Positions 44,457 through 53,943 of a DNA stretch of 64,000 nt are shown piece after piece. Within the stretch, counting starts at the first letter, position 1. The number at the start of each line of letters is the position of its first letter. The notes beneath the pieces were generated by a model that was not told the origin of the DNA, did no database searches, and was given only the letters and a program-made list of their open reading frames with translations. Location of the stretch: NCBI RefSeq assembly GCF_002221525.1, contig NZ_CP011028.1:3571501-3635500 (forward strand), read 5' to 3'. Source of the stretch: Pseudoalteromonas espejiana DSM 9414. GTDB lineage: Bacteria; Pseudomonadota; Gammaproteobacteria; Enterobacterales; Alteromonadaceae. Both the position numbers and the translations under genes were made by a program.

Positions 44457-47276
44457 TTAAAGCGAATAGTAAAAGCTTAGCCAAGCGCGCATTTCATCAT
44501 CAAAGCTGTCACCTTCCACACGTGATAACCCCATATTAAAAGTTAAGTCGTTCAACCCTGCAGGGCCTAAGCCAAAATTAAAGTCACCTTGGTATTTTAA
44601 GCCGTAACTTTGTGCATAAACTACATCATCCAACTGATGCTGTGTGTAATAAAGCCATGGCATGCCCTCTTTTAAGCTAAACCCGCCTCCATAGCCTTGA
44701 TAGCGCTGTGCGGTTGCACTGTAAAAAGGGAGCGCCGATGCAAGCACAAACTCACTGTTTTGGTTCTGGTTAATTAAGTTTGAGCTAAATCCACCTAGCA
44801 CTAAGCTGCTATCATCGCGTTGCTTTTGGGTAAAATTAATATAAAGCGGAACATCAAACGCCCTGCCAAAAATTTGCGCGGCTAAATCGTATCCTTGCCA
44901 GCTGTTGTTTTTACTACTGCCATCGTAATAACGCGCATTTACTTTTTGGCCTATTGCGAATGTTTGGCGGTCGTATTGCCAACTTTGCGCTATGCCTAAT
45001 CGGGTCCATTGATTATAGTTTTGCTTATAATCGGTATAGTTATAGGCAAGTTCTGGGGTTGCTTTAAACTGCGAAAACCTAAGCGGGTAGCTTATAGCTG
45101 CAAAGCCACCACGTGCCGATAAATTAGCCGCTAAGCTATTTTGGTATTGCTTTGCAGTATTTAAGTCGTAATCGAATAGGCTCACTTTAAGCTTTACAGG
45201 TAATGTATTGTATTTGGCCTGTAAAAACCCGCCGTGCAGTGCATCACTGTGTAGATCAAAGCTATACCCAGCTTGTAAATCAAGCTGCTTTAATGGGTCA
45301 CTGCTTTTAATATTTAAGTTTAAAGCGGTGGTTGAAGCCGAATAATAGTTTGCACCTAAAGCAAAGCTTGCATGCTGATTAAACACATTATAGTCAGTTT
45401 GTTTAACGGAATTGCCTTTGTAAATTTTGGCATTTGGTAAAGTGTATTGATTAACTAAACGCTTTGGCGCACTGCTATTTTTTGCAAAATCAGTTATTAC
45501 TTCGCCTTTTATTGGGCTGACTAGTTGTTTTACGTTTGGCCCTTCATCAGTAATTGATAAATAAAGCAAAGTGCCGTCAGGCATTTCAACAGGGTGTGCA
45601 ACTGCCTCCTGGCCTTGGGTTAATTTTGTCAGTGTTTTACTGGCTATATGAAAACTATAAATATCAGTGGCGTTATGTAACCCTGCTACAAAATAAATCT
45701 GCTCACCATTTTGACTAAAGCTAGGCTGGCTTAAATATTGATACCCGTTTGGCATAGCAACTTTTTGTGTAAAATTGCCACCAACATCTTGTATATACAA
45801 TTGCCAATTTTGATTTAAAGAGGCTGATAAATAAGCTAATTTTGTTTCATCGGGGCTAAGTACTGGATAGTCATACGCGGTGTTTAAGCTTTTAGTAAAA
45901 AAGGGAGTAATATTACCTGTGTTTAAATCTACTTTAACCAGCTCCGAGTAACCGCCTCTGATCTGCTCAGCATAAAGCGTTTCACCATTGCTAGTTACGC
46001 TAAAGCGGCGAATACCTGCAAGTTCTGTTAGCTGCTCTACGTCACCAGTTTCAGTGTTATAGCTAAAAATATCAGACACTTTGTTATAAATCCCTGACTC
46101 CTCACTACTGTACGCGTTAAAATATACAGTGCTGTTGTTTACCCATTGAGGATTAGCAATTCCTGCACGGTTTATTTGATTAAGCACTTGTTTTTGTTCA
46201 CGCTTAAAAACATCAGGAGCTGTATCAGGAATATCTTGAGCATCGCTTTTTAGCAGCTCTTTTTGCGCTTTAGTAAATGCATCTTTTGCTTTGGTGTTTT
46301 TTTCAGTGCTGTAAATTATAAGCTTGGTTTTTTTATTTTTATCACGCTCTACTATCGCAAATTTACTGCCATCGTTTGAAAGTGCCGGATTGCCCGCGTA
46401 TAAGTTAAGCTTTAACCACAGCTCGCTATTAAGGATAGGCTCTGCCAGCTCTTTAGCCATTGCTTTATAAGTGTATTGTGCAATAAAACGCTTATAGAGC
46501 TTAGCTGCACTTTGGCCAAACACACCGTTAAAGGCTTCGTTAAAATCACGTTTTTTAACCGCTTGCATTCGTGTCCATACATCATCAAGAGTTTGCTCTG
46601 AATAGGTTTGCTCTAACCAATATAAAAAGCGACTCCCCATTAAATAAGCCATAGACCCAGCCATAAAGCTGCCCTCTGTCGCGCTTAGTTGGCCATAAGT
46701 TGGTAGGGCCCCTTGCTGAGCAAGCTCAATCAGTATTGATTCTGAGTAGTTATCAAATAGTCGCCCTCGGCCTGTCATTTTTGACTCTATTAAGGTTGCA
46801 TAACCCTCAGCAGCCCAGCGCGGCATATCGTTGTAAGTTAAGTCATAAATATCCCACACGCTGCGAAGTTTTTGCTGCCAACCATTACGGGTTGGCTGAG
46901 CTAAATGCACTAAGTGAATATATTCGTGCAATATTAATAATTGCTGCCAACCACTGCTGTTAGATATAGCCGTATCTGATTGCGCAGGCGTAGTAAAAAG
47001 TGCCATTAAAGGGTTATTAGAGGTAGGCAATGCAAAGCCATTCGGTGCATTTAGGGGATCAAACACCACTACATCAACGGTTTTATCAAGCGCCCGGTTT
47101 TGTTGCTCAAGCACTTTACTGCGCACTATTTCAAGCTCTACAGCACTCGATTTAGCAAAATCAGTATGCTCAGTACTAAAATACACATTAAAGTGTTCGG
47201 TATGAATAGTTTGCCAGTCGGCTGCAAAGGTTGGTGTTACCAATAACAAGGCTGATGCCATGAGTGACTTTTTCAC
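44457..47276 (-). CDS. Outer-membrane protein with zinc peptidase, beta-propeller and barrel parts
   Basis: A 939-residue exported protein. Signal peptide MKKSLMASALLLVTPTFA. Residues about 20-260 are a gluzincin-like peptidase: HEYIH followed 30-40 residues later by WAAEGYATLIESK, the expected third-ligand glutamate. Residues about 285-600 are TolB-like propeller repeats (GIRRFSVTSNGETLYA, PVLSPDETKLAYLSA, QPSFSQNGEQIYFVAG). From about 640 the sequence alternates amphipathic strands and ends in MRAWLSFYYSL, typical of an outer membrane beta-barrel. A barrel-anchored surface or periplasmic peptidase is inferred. Confidence 0.8.
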   Translation of the reverse strand: MKKSLMASALLLVTPTFAADWQTIHTEHFNVYFSTEHTDFAKSSAVELEIVRSKVLEQQNRALDKTVDVVVFDPLNAPNGFALPTSNNPLMALFTTPAQSDTAISNSSGWQQLLILHEYIHLVHLAQPTRNGWQQKLRSVWDIYDLTYNDMPRWAAEGYATLIESKMTGRGRLFDNYSESILIELAQQGALPTYGQLSATEGSFMAGSMAYLMGSRFLYWLEQTYSEQTLDDVWTRMQAVKKRDFNEAFNGVFGQSAAKLYKRFIAQYTYKAMAKELAEPILNSELWLKLNLYAGNPALSNDGSKFAIVERDKNKKTKLIIYSTEKNTKAKDAFTKAQKELLKSDAQDIPDTAPDVFKREQKQVLNQINRAGIANPQWVNNSTVYFNAYSSEESGIYNKVSDIFSYNTETGDVEQLTELAGIRRFSVTSNGETLYAEQIRGGYSELVKVDLNTGNITPFFTKSLNTAYDYPVLSPDETKLAYLSASLNQNWQLYIQDVGGNFTQKVAMPNGYQYLSQPSFSQNGEQIYFVAGLHNATDIYSFHIASKTLTKLTQGQEAVAHPVEMPDGTLLYLSITDEGPNVKQLVSPIKGEVITDFAKNSSAPKRLVNQYTLPNAKIYKGNSVKQTDYNVFNQHASFALGANYYSASTTALNLNIKSSDPLKQLDLQAGYSFDLHSDALHGGFLQAKYNTLPVKLKVSLFDYDLNTAKQYQNSLAANLSARGGFAAISYPLRFSQFKATPELAYNYTDYKQNYNQWTRLGIAQSWQYDRQTFAIGQKVNARYYDGSSKNNSWQGYDLAAQIFGRAFDVPLYINFTQKQRDDSSLVLGGFSSNLINQNQNSEFVLASALPFYSATAQRYQGYGGGFSLKEGMPWLYYTQHQLDDVVYAQSYGLKYQGDFNFGLGPAGLNDLTFNMGLSRVEGDSFDDEMRAWLSFYYSL

Positions 47277-47358
47277 AATAATCCCTTAAATAGCGTCTGT
47301 AATAATACTTAGAGTATTATTAAACTCACTGAATTTGCAGTAAAAAAGTGTAATAAAG

Positions 47359-47384
47359 CATGTGCAAATATAAATTTGCACATG
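47359..47384 (-). terminator. Hairpin after the PH-domain operon
   Basis: CATGTGCAAAT and ATTTGCACATG form a perfect 11-pair stem with an ATAA loop, just past the stop of the leftward gene. The following T tract is interrupted, so termination may be partial. Confidence 0.6.
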
Positions 47385-47400
47385 TTTAAATTTAACGTAT

Positions 47401-48948
47401 TTACATCCAGCTACGCTTAGTTGACTCTGCCTGGTAAAGCGTAAAATCTATTATATAATCAGCATCTTGCTGTTTAATGTAAGGTATAAAAGCAAAGCCC
47501 GATGCAAGTTGTATATACAGGCTCTTAAGCCCTGCTCGGCGCATTAAGTACGTGCTTATACTGCGCGCACTTTGTGCTTTATAAAGCTCAAACACACGGT
47601 AATGCACACCTATCATTCCTTTGCGTACAACCAAATAAAAGCGGCCATTATCTTCGTGCAAGTAATACCCATAACGCTGATACGACAATGTCACTAATCC
47701 AGATAAAACCAGCAAAGCACCTAGGCTTAGCCAGCTATTAAACTGACCTAAGTAACATACGCCAAACACAGCTATGCTTGGTAGCAGGGCGTAAAAACTC
47801 AAATTTTTATAAAGTAAGGCACGCTCTGCGCCGTTAAATTGCAGTTTTTTACTATTAAACCACGGGTAAATCCATTGGCATACGCTATCTACCTGCTCGC
47901 TGTTTAAAACCGGTAGCATTAAGGTTTGTTTATTTTTTTTAGCCGCGACACCTGCCGCAATGCCGCCGCTACTTGCTTGCAAGCATTCAACCGTAAAACG
48001 CTTTAGTAGCCGCCCCATTAGGTTTTGTTTTATGACAATAGATTGTACTTTGTCCATGCTCATAGAAAGCTGATGGCGCTCTAACAAGCCTGCAATACGC
48101 TTAAACTTTTGCCCCTTAAAATAAAGCTCAAAGTTATAAAACCGAATAAGCGACATCCCTACCGACAACAACACCGCAATTAACACAAGTAGCGCAATAA
48201 GCGTGATCATCGCAAAGGTGGCCGCACTGGCTAATAGTCCAAGCTCTTGCTGATAAAAGCCTTCTACTTTAGTGATTATTTGCTGCTCTAAAAAATCAAC
48301 CAACACATTAATAAAGGGGGCTATTGCAGCTATTGCTAAAATAGCCATGTTCGACATTAATCCAAATTTAGCTATTTCTTTGTTGCTAATGCGCAGGCTG
48401 TTTTCTGTTGTGTGCGCCTCGCTGTGCTCTGTGTGTTCATCCTCAGTTTGATGTTGCGCTTTAAAGGCAAATATTTGCTTACGCATTTGCTGCGCGTAAT
48501 CTTTAGTCACACCAGGCAGTACAGCCTCTTGCGAAACACTCCCTGCCGCATCAAAAATGCAGTTAACTAAATTTACAGGGGTAAAATAAAATGGTTCGGC
48601 AATATTTACGTTTTGCACACGCGCAAATTTTAGGGTCAGTCGCTCTTTTTTAAATACCCCTTTATTAAGCAGTATTTCGTGATCGTCACTAATACAAAAC
48701 TTAAAATTTAAATAATATAAAATTGAGTAAACAAGCAAACTAACTAATGCAGCGCCACCGGCAGCTTGCGCCCAAAACACTTTGTTTTCTACTTGTGTTA
48801 CAAATACCACAAGCATAGGAAGTAGGTTTAATAGGCCATCTTTTACAAAGCGCACACAAAAATGCACCACAAAATATAAAACCGCCCATGGCGATACCTT
48901 TTGCCACTGTAGGGGGCTGCTTTGTGTTTCGTTAAGTGTATTACTCAT
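47401..48948 (-). CDS. YdbT-like PH-domain membrane protein
   Basis: Membrane protein with bacterial PH (bPH_2, DUF304) domains, 515 residues. Hydrophobic segments at about 20-40, 45-70, 205-230, 250-285 and 375-410 alternate with PH-like domains (about 70-150, 280-350 and 420-500). ATG 48948 (MSNTLNETQSS) overlaps the stop of the preceding gene; the frame remains open 51 bases further, but that would lie inside the other gene. Paired with a YdbS-like gene, as in many bacteria. Role unknown; in Bacillus the pair affects resistance to certain antimicrobial peptides. Confidence 0.85.
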   Translation of the reverse strand: MSNTLNETQSSPLQWQKVSPWAVLYFVVHFCVRFVKDGLLNLLPMLVVFVTQVENKVFWAQAAGGAALVSLLVYSILYYLNFKFCISDDHEILLNKGVFKKERLTLKFARVQNVNIAEPFYFTPVNLVNCIFDAAGSVSQEAVLPGVTKDYAQQMRKQIFAFKAQHQTEDEHTEHSEAHTTENSLRISNKEIAKFGLMSNMAILAIAAIAPFINVLVDFLEQQIITKVEGFYQQELGLLASAATFAMITLIALLVLIAVLLSVGMSLIRFYNFELYFKGQKFKRIAGLLERHQLSMSMDKVQSIVIKQNLMGRLLKRFTVECLQASSGGIAAGVAAKKNKQTLMLPVLNSEQVDSVCQWIYPWFNSKKLQFNGAERALLYKNLSFYALLPSIAVFGVCYLGQFNSWLSLGALLVLSGLVTLSYQRYGYYLHEDNGRFYLVVRKGMIGVHYRVFELYKAQSARSISTYLMRRAGLKSLYIQLASGFAFIPYIKQQDADYIIDFTLYQAESTKRSWM

Positions 48949-49474
48949 CAGCAAGCTCAGCAGGTGCAGCCGTATCGTCTTGGCGATAACTTTGTACAAA
49001 TTGGCGTATATTTTTGCACTGCTCGTGAGTTAAGCCACTTATTTGTAAATCGGCACTAACTCCGCCAGCACTAAAAAGCTTTAAGCTGGCTAGCTTAAGT
49101 TTACGCTCAATAGGGCCCTGATGAATTTCCATGTGCTGTACACGGGCTAACGGTAAAATAGTTACTTGTTGCCATATAACACCTTTTTTAAAAGCAATAT
49201 CATGCGTGCGCAGCGCAAAGCCTTGCAGCTTAATACTCACAACGTTATATAACATAGAAATTGCGATTAAAATGGGCACGCCAATTAACAAGTAGGTTTG
49301 AGAGCGGCTTGCAAAAGCGGGGTTAAAATAACACACCGCCACAAGCACCGCGCAAAAGGGTATGTAAAACGCCAACCAATTTAATTGCACATGTAATAGT
49401 GCTTTATCAGCTAAGGGTTTTAATTGTATGTCGCTATGTTTTGGTAAATCCATTACTTGCTGATTGTTAAACAC
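48941..49474 (-). CDS. YdbS-like PH-domain membrane protein
   Basis: A 177-residue partner of the gene just downstream. Two membrane helices (about 35-55 and 62-82, FYIPFCAVLVAVCYF and TYLLIGVPILIAISMLY) precede a single bPH_2 domain (about 85-165: FALRTHDIAFKKGVIWQQVTILPLARVQHMEIHQGPIERKL split over two segments in the family). Its stop overlaps the next start, indicating translational coupling. The mutarotase gene lies 28 bases upstream and may share the transcript. Confidence 0.85.
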   Translation of the reverse strand: MFNNQQVMDLPKHSDIQLKPLADKALLHVQLNWLAFYIPFCAVLVAVCYFNPAFASRSQTYLLIGVPILIAISMLYNVVSIKLQGFALRTHDIAFKKGVIWQQVTILPLARVQHMEIHQGPIERKLKLASLKLFSAGGVSADLQISGLTHEQCKNIRQFVQSYRQDDTAAPAELADE

Positions 49475-49502
49475 TACTTTATTTACCTCTCATTATTAAC
49501 TA

Positions 49503-50354
49503 TTAAGCCCAGCTAATTGTTGTTACCAATGTATGGTTTTGCTTAGGCTCAAGGGTTACGTGATCGTCCAGCACATTTGCAGACTCTAAGCACACCATGC
49601 TTAAGTATTCGTCATCTGCAAAGTTAGATAACCGCTTCGATTTTTCTATCCACGGGTTCCAAAGCACACACGAACGTGAGTTCTCACGGCTCACATTTAT
49701 AACACCTTCTGGGGTGTGAATATTTTGAGAGCTTCCAGCCTTTGTGTACACCATGTCGGTTTCGCGGGTAAAATTAACTTGCTCGTTTTGAGCAAAAGGC
49801 CCTTCGCCAAATTCAATATATTGCGAGCCTTGTAAGCCATCAACAAACGTATTTTTAATATCAGAGGTAGGAAAGTAAGTATGCAGTGCTTGCGTATAAC
49901 TAAACGCAGCGTTACTTAAATTAGTTGTTGTTAATCGCACTTGCAGTTTATCAGTTAAAACAAATTCAACCTCTAAAGCTGATTGATGTGGCCAGTACGT
50001 GGTATTTACCAACTTCATTGGTAACTTTAAGCTAATTGTTATTTGCTCGTCACTTTCGTGCACTTCGTCAGCTTGCCATAAACTTGTACGTGCAATGCCG
50101 TGTGCTGGCCAATCTTGGTTTTGGTGATTACCAAACCAAGGCCAACAAATAGGAATACCACCTCTAATACTTACCCCTTCTTGAAACGTCTCGTTTTGCG
50201 ACACCCAAATAAGTGGTTTTTTATTTTTTGGGATAAACTCGGTAATTTGCCCGCCTTGCAAAAATATTTTTGCATCACATTTTGAGCTCGCTACTTTAAT
50301 AAACTCAAGGCCAGTTTCGCTTTGTTCAATACTAACAGATGGCGATAATTTCAT
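49503..50354 (-). CDS. D-hexose-6-phosphate mutarotase (YeaD type)
   Basis: Aldose-1-epimerase superfamily enzyme interconverting the anomers of hexose 6-phosphates. Family segments: GGQITEFIPKNKKPLIWVS, IRGGIPICWPWFG, AHGIARTSLW (first catalytic His), ALHTYFPTSDI (second His region) and VLWNPWIEKSKRLSNF. ATG 50354 is chosen, with AGGG six bases upstream; the frame is open 45 bases further. 283 residues. The 422-base gap up to the MarR gene is AT-rich and holds only promoter-like sequence and the palindrome at 50704. Confidence 0.9.
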   Translation of the reverse strand: MKLSPSVSIEQSETGLEFIKVASSKCDAKIFLQGGQITEFIPKNKKPLIWVSQNETFQEGVSIRGGIPICWPWFGNHQNQDWPAHGIARTSLWQADEVHESDEQITISLKLPMKLVNTTYWPHQSALEVEFVLTDKLQVRLTTTNLSNAAFSYTQALHTYFPTSDIKNTFVDGLQGSQYIEFGEGPFAQNEQVNFTRETDMVYTKAGSSQNIHTPEGVINVSRENSRSCVLWNPWIEKSKRLSNFADDEYLSMVCLESANVLDDHVTLEPKQNHTLVTTISWA

Positions 50355-50703
50355 GTTTTTCCCTACAATGCTGATATTAAAGATTTTTAACATGTACATA
50401 TAAACAATAATGCATGTGCAAAGTATACGCTATACTCTTTCAAGGGTGCATAATTTGTTCATTGCCTATTAATACATACACAGCTAACTTACAAATTATT
50501 ACTAATTAGCAACAGCTGTTATGAATAATACTAAAGTCTATATCATAAGACTTGCCAATTATTCACAACATACGTAGTGTGCGCACCTTAATGCAAACAA
50601 TATGCTAAAAACATTTAATAATTTTTAAACAAACTTAAAGTATTTTAGTTTCTGCTCAAACTATTAAAAACCAATAAATACGGGCAAAAGCGTAATATAT
50701 TAT

Positions 50704-50713
50704 TTGAATTCAA
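50704..50713. promoter_or_regulatory. Palindrome before the MarR gene (candidate autoregulatory site)
   Basis: TTGAATTCAA is a perfect 10-base palindrome in AT-rich sequence, 64 bases before the MarR-family start. MarR proteins commonly bind such palindromes near their own promoters. No direct evidence beyond symmetry and position. Confidence 0.3.
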
Positions 50714-50776
50714 TTTATTTGATGTGTAACATTTCGCGATTACGGCACACCTTTCGCCCATCGACGAGATAAGCAA

Positions 50777-51259
50777 ATGCAAAAATATGACGAATTATTG
50801 GTTTCTTTACGTAAAGTAATCCGCGCGATTGACTTACATTCTAAGCAACTAAATAAAACATCGGGTTTAACTGGCCCACAATTGCTTATAATGCAAGAAG
50901 TTGCGCAAACCGATGGCATTACGGCGAGTCGTATTGCTCAAAATGTTAATTTAAGTCCGGCTACTGTGACTAATATTCTCGACAGAATAGAAAGCAGAAA
51001 CCTTGTAACACGCGTTCGCAGTCAAATGGATAAACGCCGAGTGAGCCTATACCTCACCGAGCAGGGAAAAGAGTTACTAGAAAAAGCACCACAACCATTG
51101 CAAGAGCACTTTATTGAGAAGTTTTCTGCACTTGCTGAATGGGAGCAAAGTTTACTGCTCTCATCTATGCAGCGAGTAGCCGCAATGATGGATGCTGATA
51201 AGTTAGATGCATCACCTCTGTTAGAGGTAGGCGCGTTAACTCAAACACCGAATAAATAA
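50777..51259 (+). CDS. MarR-family transcriptional regulator
   Basis: Winged-helix regulator, 160 residues. N-terminal dimerisation helix (ELLVSLRKVIRAIDLHSKQL), recognition region TASRIAQNVNLSPATVTNILDRIESRNLV and wing VTRVRSQMDKRRVSLYLTEQGKELL, all in normal positions. The ligand is unknown. A porin gene follows in the same direction after 103 bases with a possible weak terminator between; the porin is a natural candidate target. Confidence 0.92.
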   Translation: MQKYDELLVSLRKVIRAIDLHSKQLNKTSGLTGPQLLIMQEVAQTDGITASRIAQNVNLSPATVTNILDRIESRNLVTRVRSQMDKRRVSLYLTEQGKELLEKAPQPLQEHFIEKFSALAEWEQSLLLSSMQRVAAMMDADKLDASPLLEVGALTQTPNK

Positions 51260-51304
51260 AAAAAATAAAAAAATAAAATTTTAGTTCGTTCTTACATCAT
51301 TCGT

Positions 51305-51340
51305 AAGGGGCTTTCGGGCACCTTGAATTTTTTATTTTTT
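51305..51340 (+). terminator. Possible weak terminator between the MarR gene and the porin
   Basis: AAGG-GC pairs with GC-CCTT (one mismatch) around TTTCGG, followed by GAATTTTTTATTTTTT. The stem is short, so partial read-through into the porin is plausible. Confidence 0.45.
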
Positions 51341-51362
51341 AATCACAATCTGAGCATCAACA

Positions 51363-52682
51363 ATGACTAAACTCTCAAAATTAACACTAGCACTTATGCT
51401 TGGCGGTGCAGCAAGCACTTCTCACGCAGCAGATCTTGACACCCTGCAAAACCAACTAAAGCAGCTTAAGCAGCAAATGCAAATGCTTGAGCAACAGCTT
51501 GCTGATGAAAAATCAAAGCAAAAGCAAATTAATCAAAAGCACGAGCAGCAAGTTGCTCAAATTAGTAAAAAGGCCGATAACAAAGAAGTAGTTGTTGCTG
51601 CAGCAGAAGCGCCAAAAGAAGACGAAGGCATTAAAATTGGTGGTGCAGTACGCTTTAACTACAGCACCAATACCTACGATGAAGACACGCAAGACCGTGG
51701 CGGCGATTTAGACTTTGAAGTATTTCGCATTAACTTATCAGGCGAAATTAGCGACATTTCTGTAAATGGTGATTTTCGTTTTTACGATTACATGACCATA
51801 GTTAAGTACGCATACTTAGGCTACGAATTTACAGATGGCTGGGAAGCACAAGCCGGTATTGCACCTGTACCATTTGGTAACGGCCCATACAACTCACACA
51901 GCTACTTTTTTAGCACCAACTACTACGTAGGCCTTGAAGACGACTTCGATTTAGGTGTAACAGTAAACCGTAAACTTAAAGACAACTGGAAGCTAGACCT
52001 AGGCTTTTTCAAAAATGATGAAGTAGGCGGCGTTGATGGCAGCTCAGAAGTTAACGAACGTTACTCTTACGACATAGTTGGTAGCCGTGCAACAACCGAA
52101 GATACATACGACGCACCAGGTTCTCGCCTTGGTGAGTACAACACATTTGCTGGTCGTACAGTGTATCAAATCGAGCACAGCGAAAACGCTAAAACAGACG
52201 TGGGTGTATCACTATTAAGCGGTGGCCTACACGACGGTAATGACCGTGCGGGTAACTACGGCGCATGGGCGTTTCATGTAAATAGCCAAATTAACAACTG
52301 GAACATTCAATTTCAGCATGGTGAGTACGACTACGACCTAGACGATAACAGCAACCGCTTTGTTGTGGGCGCATTCGATTACTACGATACCGTATCAAGC
52401 GAAGCAACTATGACTAACTTTAACGTAGCATACGACCTATCACTTGATTGGGGCCCAGTAACTGGCGTGCAATTTTATAACGACTACGGCATTATTTACG
52501 ACAAATCTGACGACAGCCCTAACACATGGATGAACGTAACAGGCATGAGCGTATCAGCAGGCCCATTATTTACCTACTTTGACTTTATTCAAGCACGTAA
52601 CCAGCCATTTATTGGAGGCTCAATTGCGGATGATGGCGACACCGAACGTCGCTTTAACATTAACGTAGGTTACTACTTCTAA
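51363..52682 (+). CDS. Outer membrane porin with N-terminal coiled coil
   Basis: A 439-residue barrel protein. Signal peptide (to SHAA), then a coiled coil of glutamine- and lysine-rich heptads (about 24-70) that probably trimerises in the periplasm, then a barrel starting IKIGGAVRFNYS and ending RRFNINVGYYF, with the terminal aromatic. Acidic and aromatic-rich strands suggest a porin of the OprP-like or carbohydrate-selective type; substrate unknown. It is probably controlled by the adjacent MarR regulator. A strong terminator follows. Confidence 0.85.
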   Translation: MTKLSKLTLALMLGGAASTSHAADLDTLQNQLKQLKQQMQMLEQQLADEKSKQKQINQKHEQQVAQISKKADNKEVVVAAAEAPKEDEGIKIGGAVRFNYSTNTYDEDTQDRGGDLDFEVFRINLSGEISDISVNGDFRFYDYMTIVKYAYLGYEFTDGWEAQAGIAPVPFGNGPYNSHSYFFSTNYYVGLEDDFDLGVTVNRKLKDNWKLDLGFFKNDEVGGVDGSSEVNERYSYDIVGSRATTEDTYDAPGSRLGEYNTFAGRTVYQIEHSENAKTDVGVSLLSGGLHDGNDRAGNYGAWAFHVNSQINNWNIQFQHGEYDYDLDDNSNRFVVGAFDYYDTVSSEATMTNFNVAYDLSLDWGPVTGVQFYNDYGIIYDKSDDSPNTWMNVTGMSVSAGPLFTYFDFIQARNQPFIGGSIADDGDTERRFNINVGYYF

Positions 52683-52706
52683 GCAGTTATACGTTTTTAA
52701 TTTTTA

Positions 52707-52735
52707 AAAGGGCAAACTTAGTTTGCCCTTTTTTA
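52707..52735 (+). terminator. Terminator after the porin
   Basis: AAAAGGGCAAAC (52707-52718) pairs with GTTTGCCCTTTT (52722-52733) around TTA, followed by more T. Confidence 0.92.
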
Positions 52736-52809
52736 TTAATTTATCCTTTCGAACTTGGTGTTATTTGGCCTACAATTCAAAGTATCTGCCATTTTTAAAA
52801 AGAGCCTAA

Positions 52810-53205
52810 GTGAATATAAAAGCAGTATTTATTGGCTATAAAAATATGTGGTTTAAGGCTTTAGGCCTTATGCTTGTAGCGCTTGGCATTATTGGAATTG
52901 TGCTGCCGGTTATGCCTACCACCATATTTTTTATACTTGCGCTCACGTGTTTCACACGCTCATCTCCTGCGCTTGAGCACTGGCTACTTAACCACCCCCG
53001 CTATGGCGTTACCTTAAAGCAATGGCAAGCGCACAAAGTAGTACCTGTAAAAGCAAAATGTTACGCCGCCATAGGCATGCTAATTGGTTTTATATTTTTA
53101 CTGTATTCAAGCGCCCCCATTTGGGTAGCTTATATGGTCGCTATGATTGAAATAGCCGTTATGGTGTATTTAATTAAACGCCCCTCTACCCCTCCGCATT
53201 GTTAA
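52810..53205 (+). CDS. YbaN/DUF454 family membrane protein
   Basis: A 131-residue inner membrane protein with the DUF454 signature: GIIGIVLPVMPTTIFFILALTCFTRSSPALEHWLLNHPRYG in two adjoining parts, then two more helices (about 82-122). It starts with GTG and has only a weak ribosome binding site. Function of the family is unknown. It stands alone between the porin terminator and the Fur-box-led cluster. Confidence 0.88.
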   Translation: MNIKAVFIGYKNMWFKALGLMLVALGIIGIVLPVMPTTIFFILALTCFTRSSPALEHWLLNHPRYGVTLKQWQAHKVVPVKAKCYAAIGMLIGFIFLLYSSAPIWVAYMVAMIEIAVMVYLIKRPSTPPHC

Positions 53206-53265
53206 TTTACACGCTAAGTGAATAAAAGTTATGTAAAGATAAGTAAGATTATTTGTAATGCTTAA

Positions 53266-53280
53266 TGCAAATGATTATCA
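53266..53280 (+). promoter_or_regulatory. Fur box before the PepSY-DUF2271-DUF4198 cluster
   Basis: TGCAAATGATTATCA has a perfect right half-site (ATTATCA) and matches 13 of 15 positions of the 7-1-7 consensus. It lies 31 bases before the PepSY start, suggesting iron control of the whole cluster. Confidence 0.65.
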
Positions 53281-53310
53281 TGTATTAACTTTAATTAATT
53301 AATATCACTT

Positions 53311-53943
53311 ATGCCGTTTATAAATAAGCGTGCTTTGTATAGCACAAGCCGCGCACTACATATTTACATATCTACCGCTTTATTCTTTTTACTTATTTTA
53401 TTTTGCGTTAGTGGCATAGTTTTAAACCATATTGACTGGCTTAAAAACGATAAAAACAACGGCCAAGTAACTGCAACTATTCCAGCAGAATTAGTCACTA
53501 AAGCGAATGCGCAGCTAGATACCCTGCCAACGCTTTACCCAGAAATAGAAGCCTTTCTTGCCAAGCAATACTCTTTAACCAAAATAAAAAGCATTGAGTG
53601 GGAAAAAGAAGACGCACTCGTGATGATTGACTACCCACTGCCAGCGGGTTTTGCCTACGCAGAACTTGATTTTACAACTGGCGAGCTAAACCTAGATTAC
53701 CAAACCGGCGGCTTTTTAAGCCTTATTGGCGACTTACATAAAGGTCGCTACACCGGTGAAGTATGGAGCTGGGTAATTGATATTTCAGCGGTGTTGATGA
53801 TTATTTTTGCCATCACCGGAATGATAATTTTATTTCAAAACAGAAAAAAACGTAACCTTGGCGTATTGATAACACTACTCGGCGTAGCCACGCCGTTGGT
53901 TATTTATTTATGTTGGGTGCCACAAATTAAAGGAGTGTCTTAA
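53311..53943 (+). CDS. PepSY-associated membrane protein
   Basis: A 210-residue membrane protein of the PepSY_TM group: TM1 (about 15-37, IYISTALFFLLILFCVSGIVLNH), a periplasmic region of about 100 residues, TM2 (about 150-172) and TM3 (about 182-205). HKGRYTGEVWSWVIDISAVLMIIFAITGM is typical of the family, with a histidine at the membrane edge. It is the first gene of a cluster with DUF2271 and DUF4198 partners; the stop overlaps the next start by one base. Probable role in ferric reduction or metal handling under iron control. Confidence 0.86.
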   Translation: MPFINKRALYSTSRALHIYISTALFFLLILFCVSGIVLNHIDWLKNDKNNGQVTATIPAELVTKANAQLDTLPTLYPEIEAFLAKQYSLTKIKSIEWEKEDALVMIDYPLPAGFAYAELDFTTGELNLDYQTGGFLSLIGDLHKGRYTGEVWSWVIDISAVLMIIFAITGMIILFQNRKKRNLGVLITLLGVATPLVIYLCWVPQIKGVS

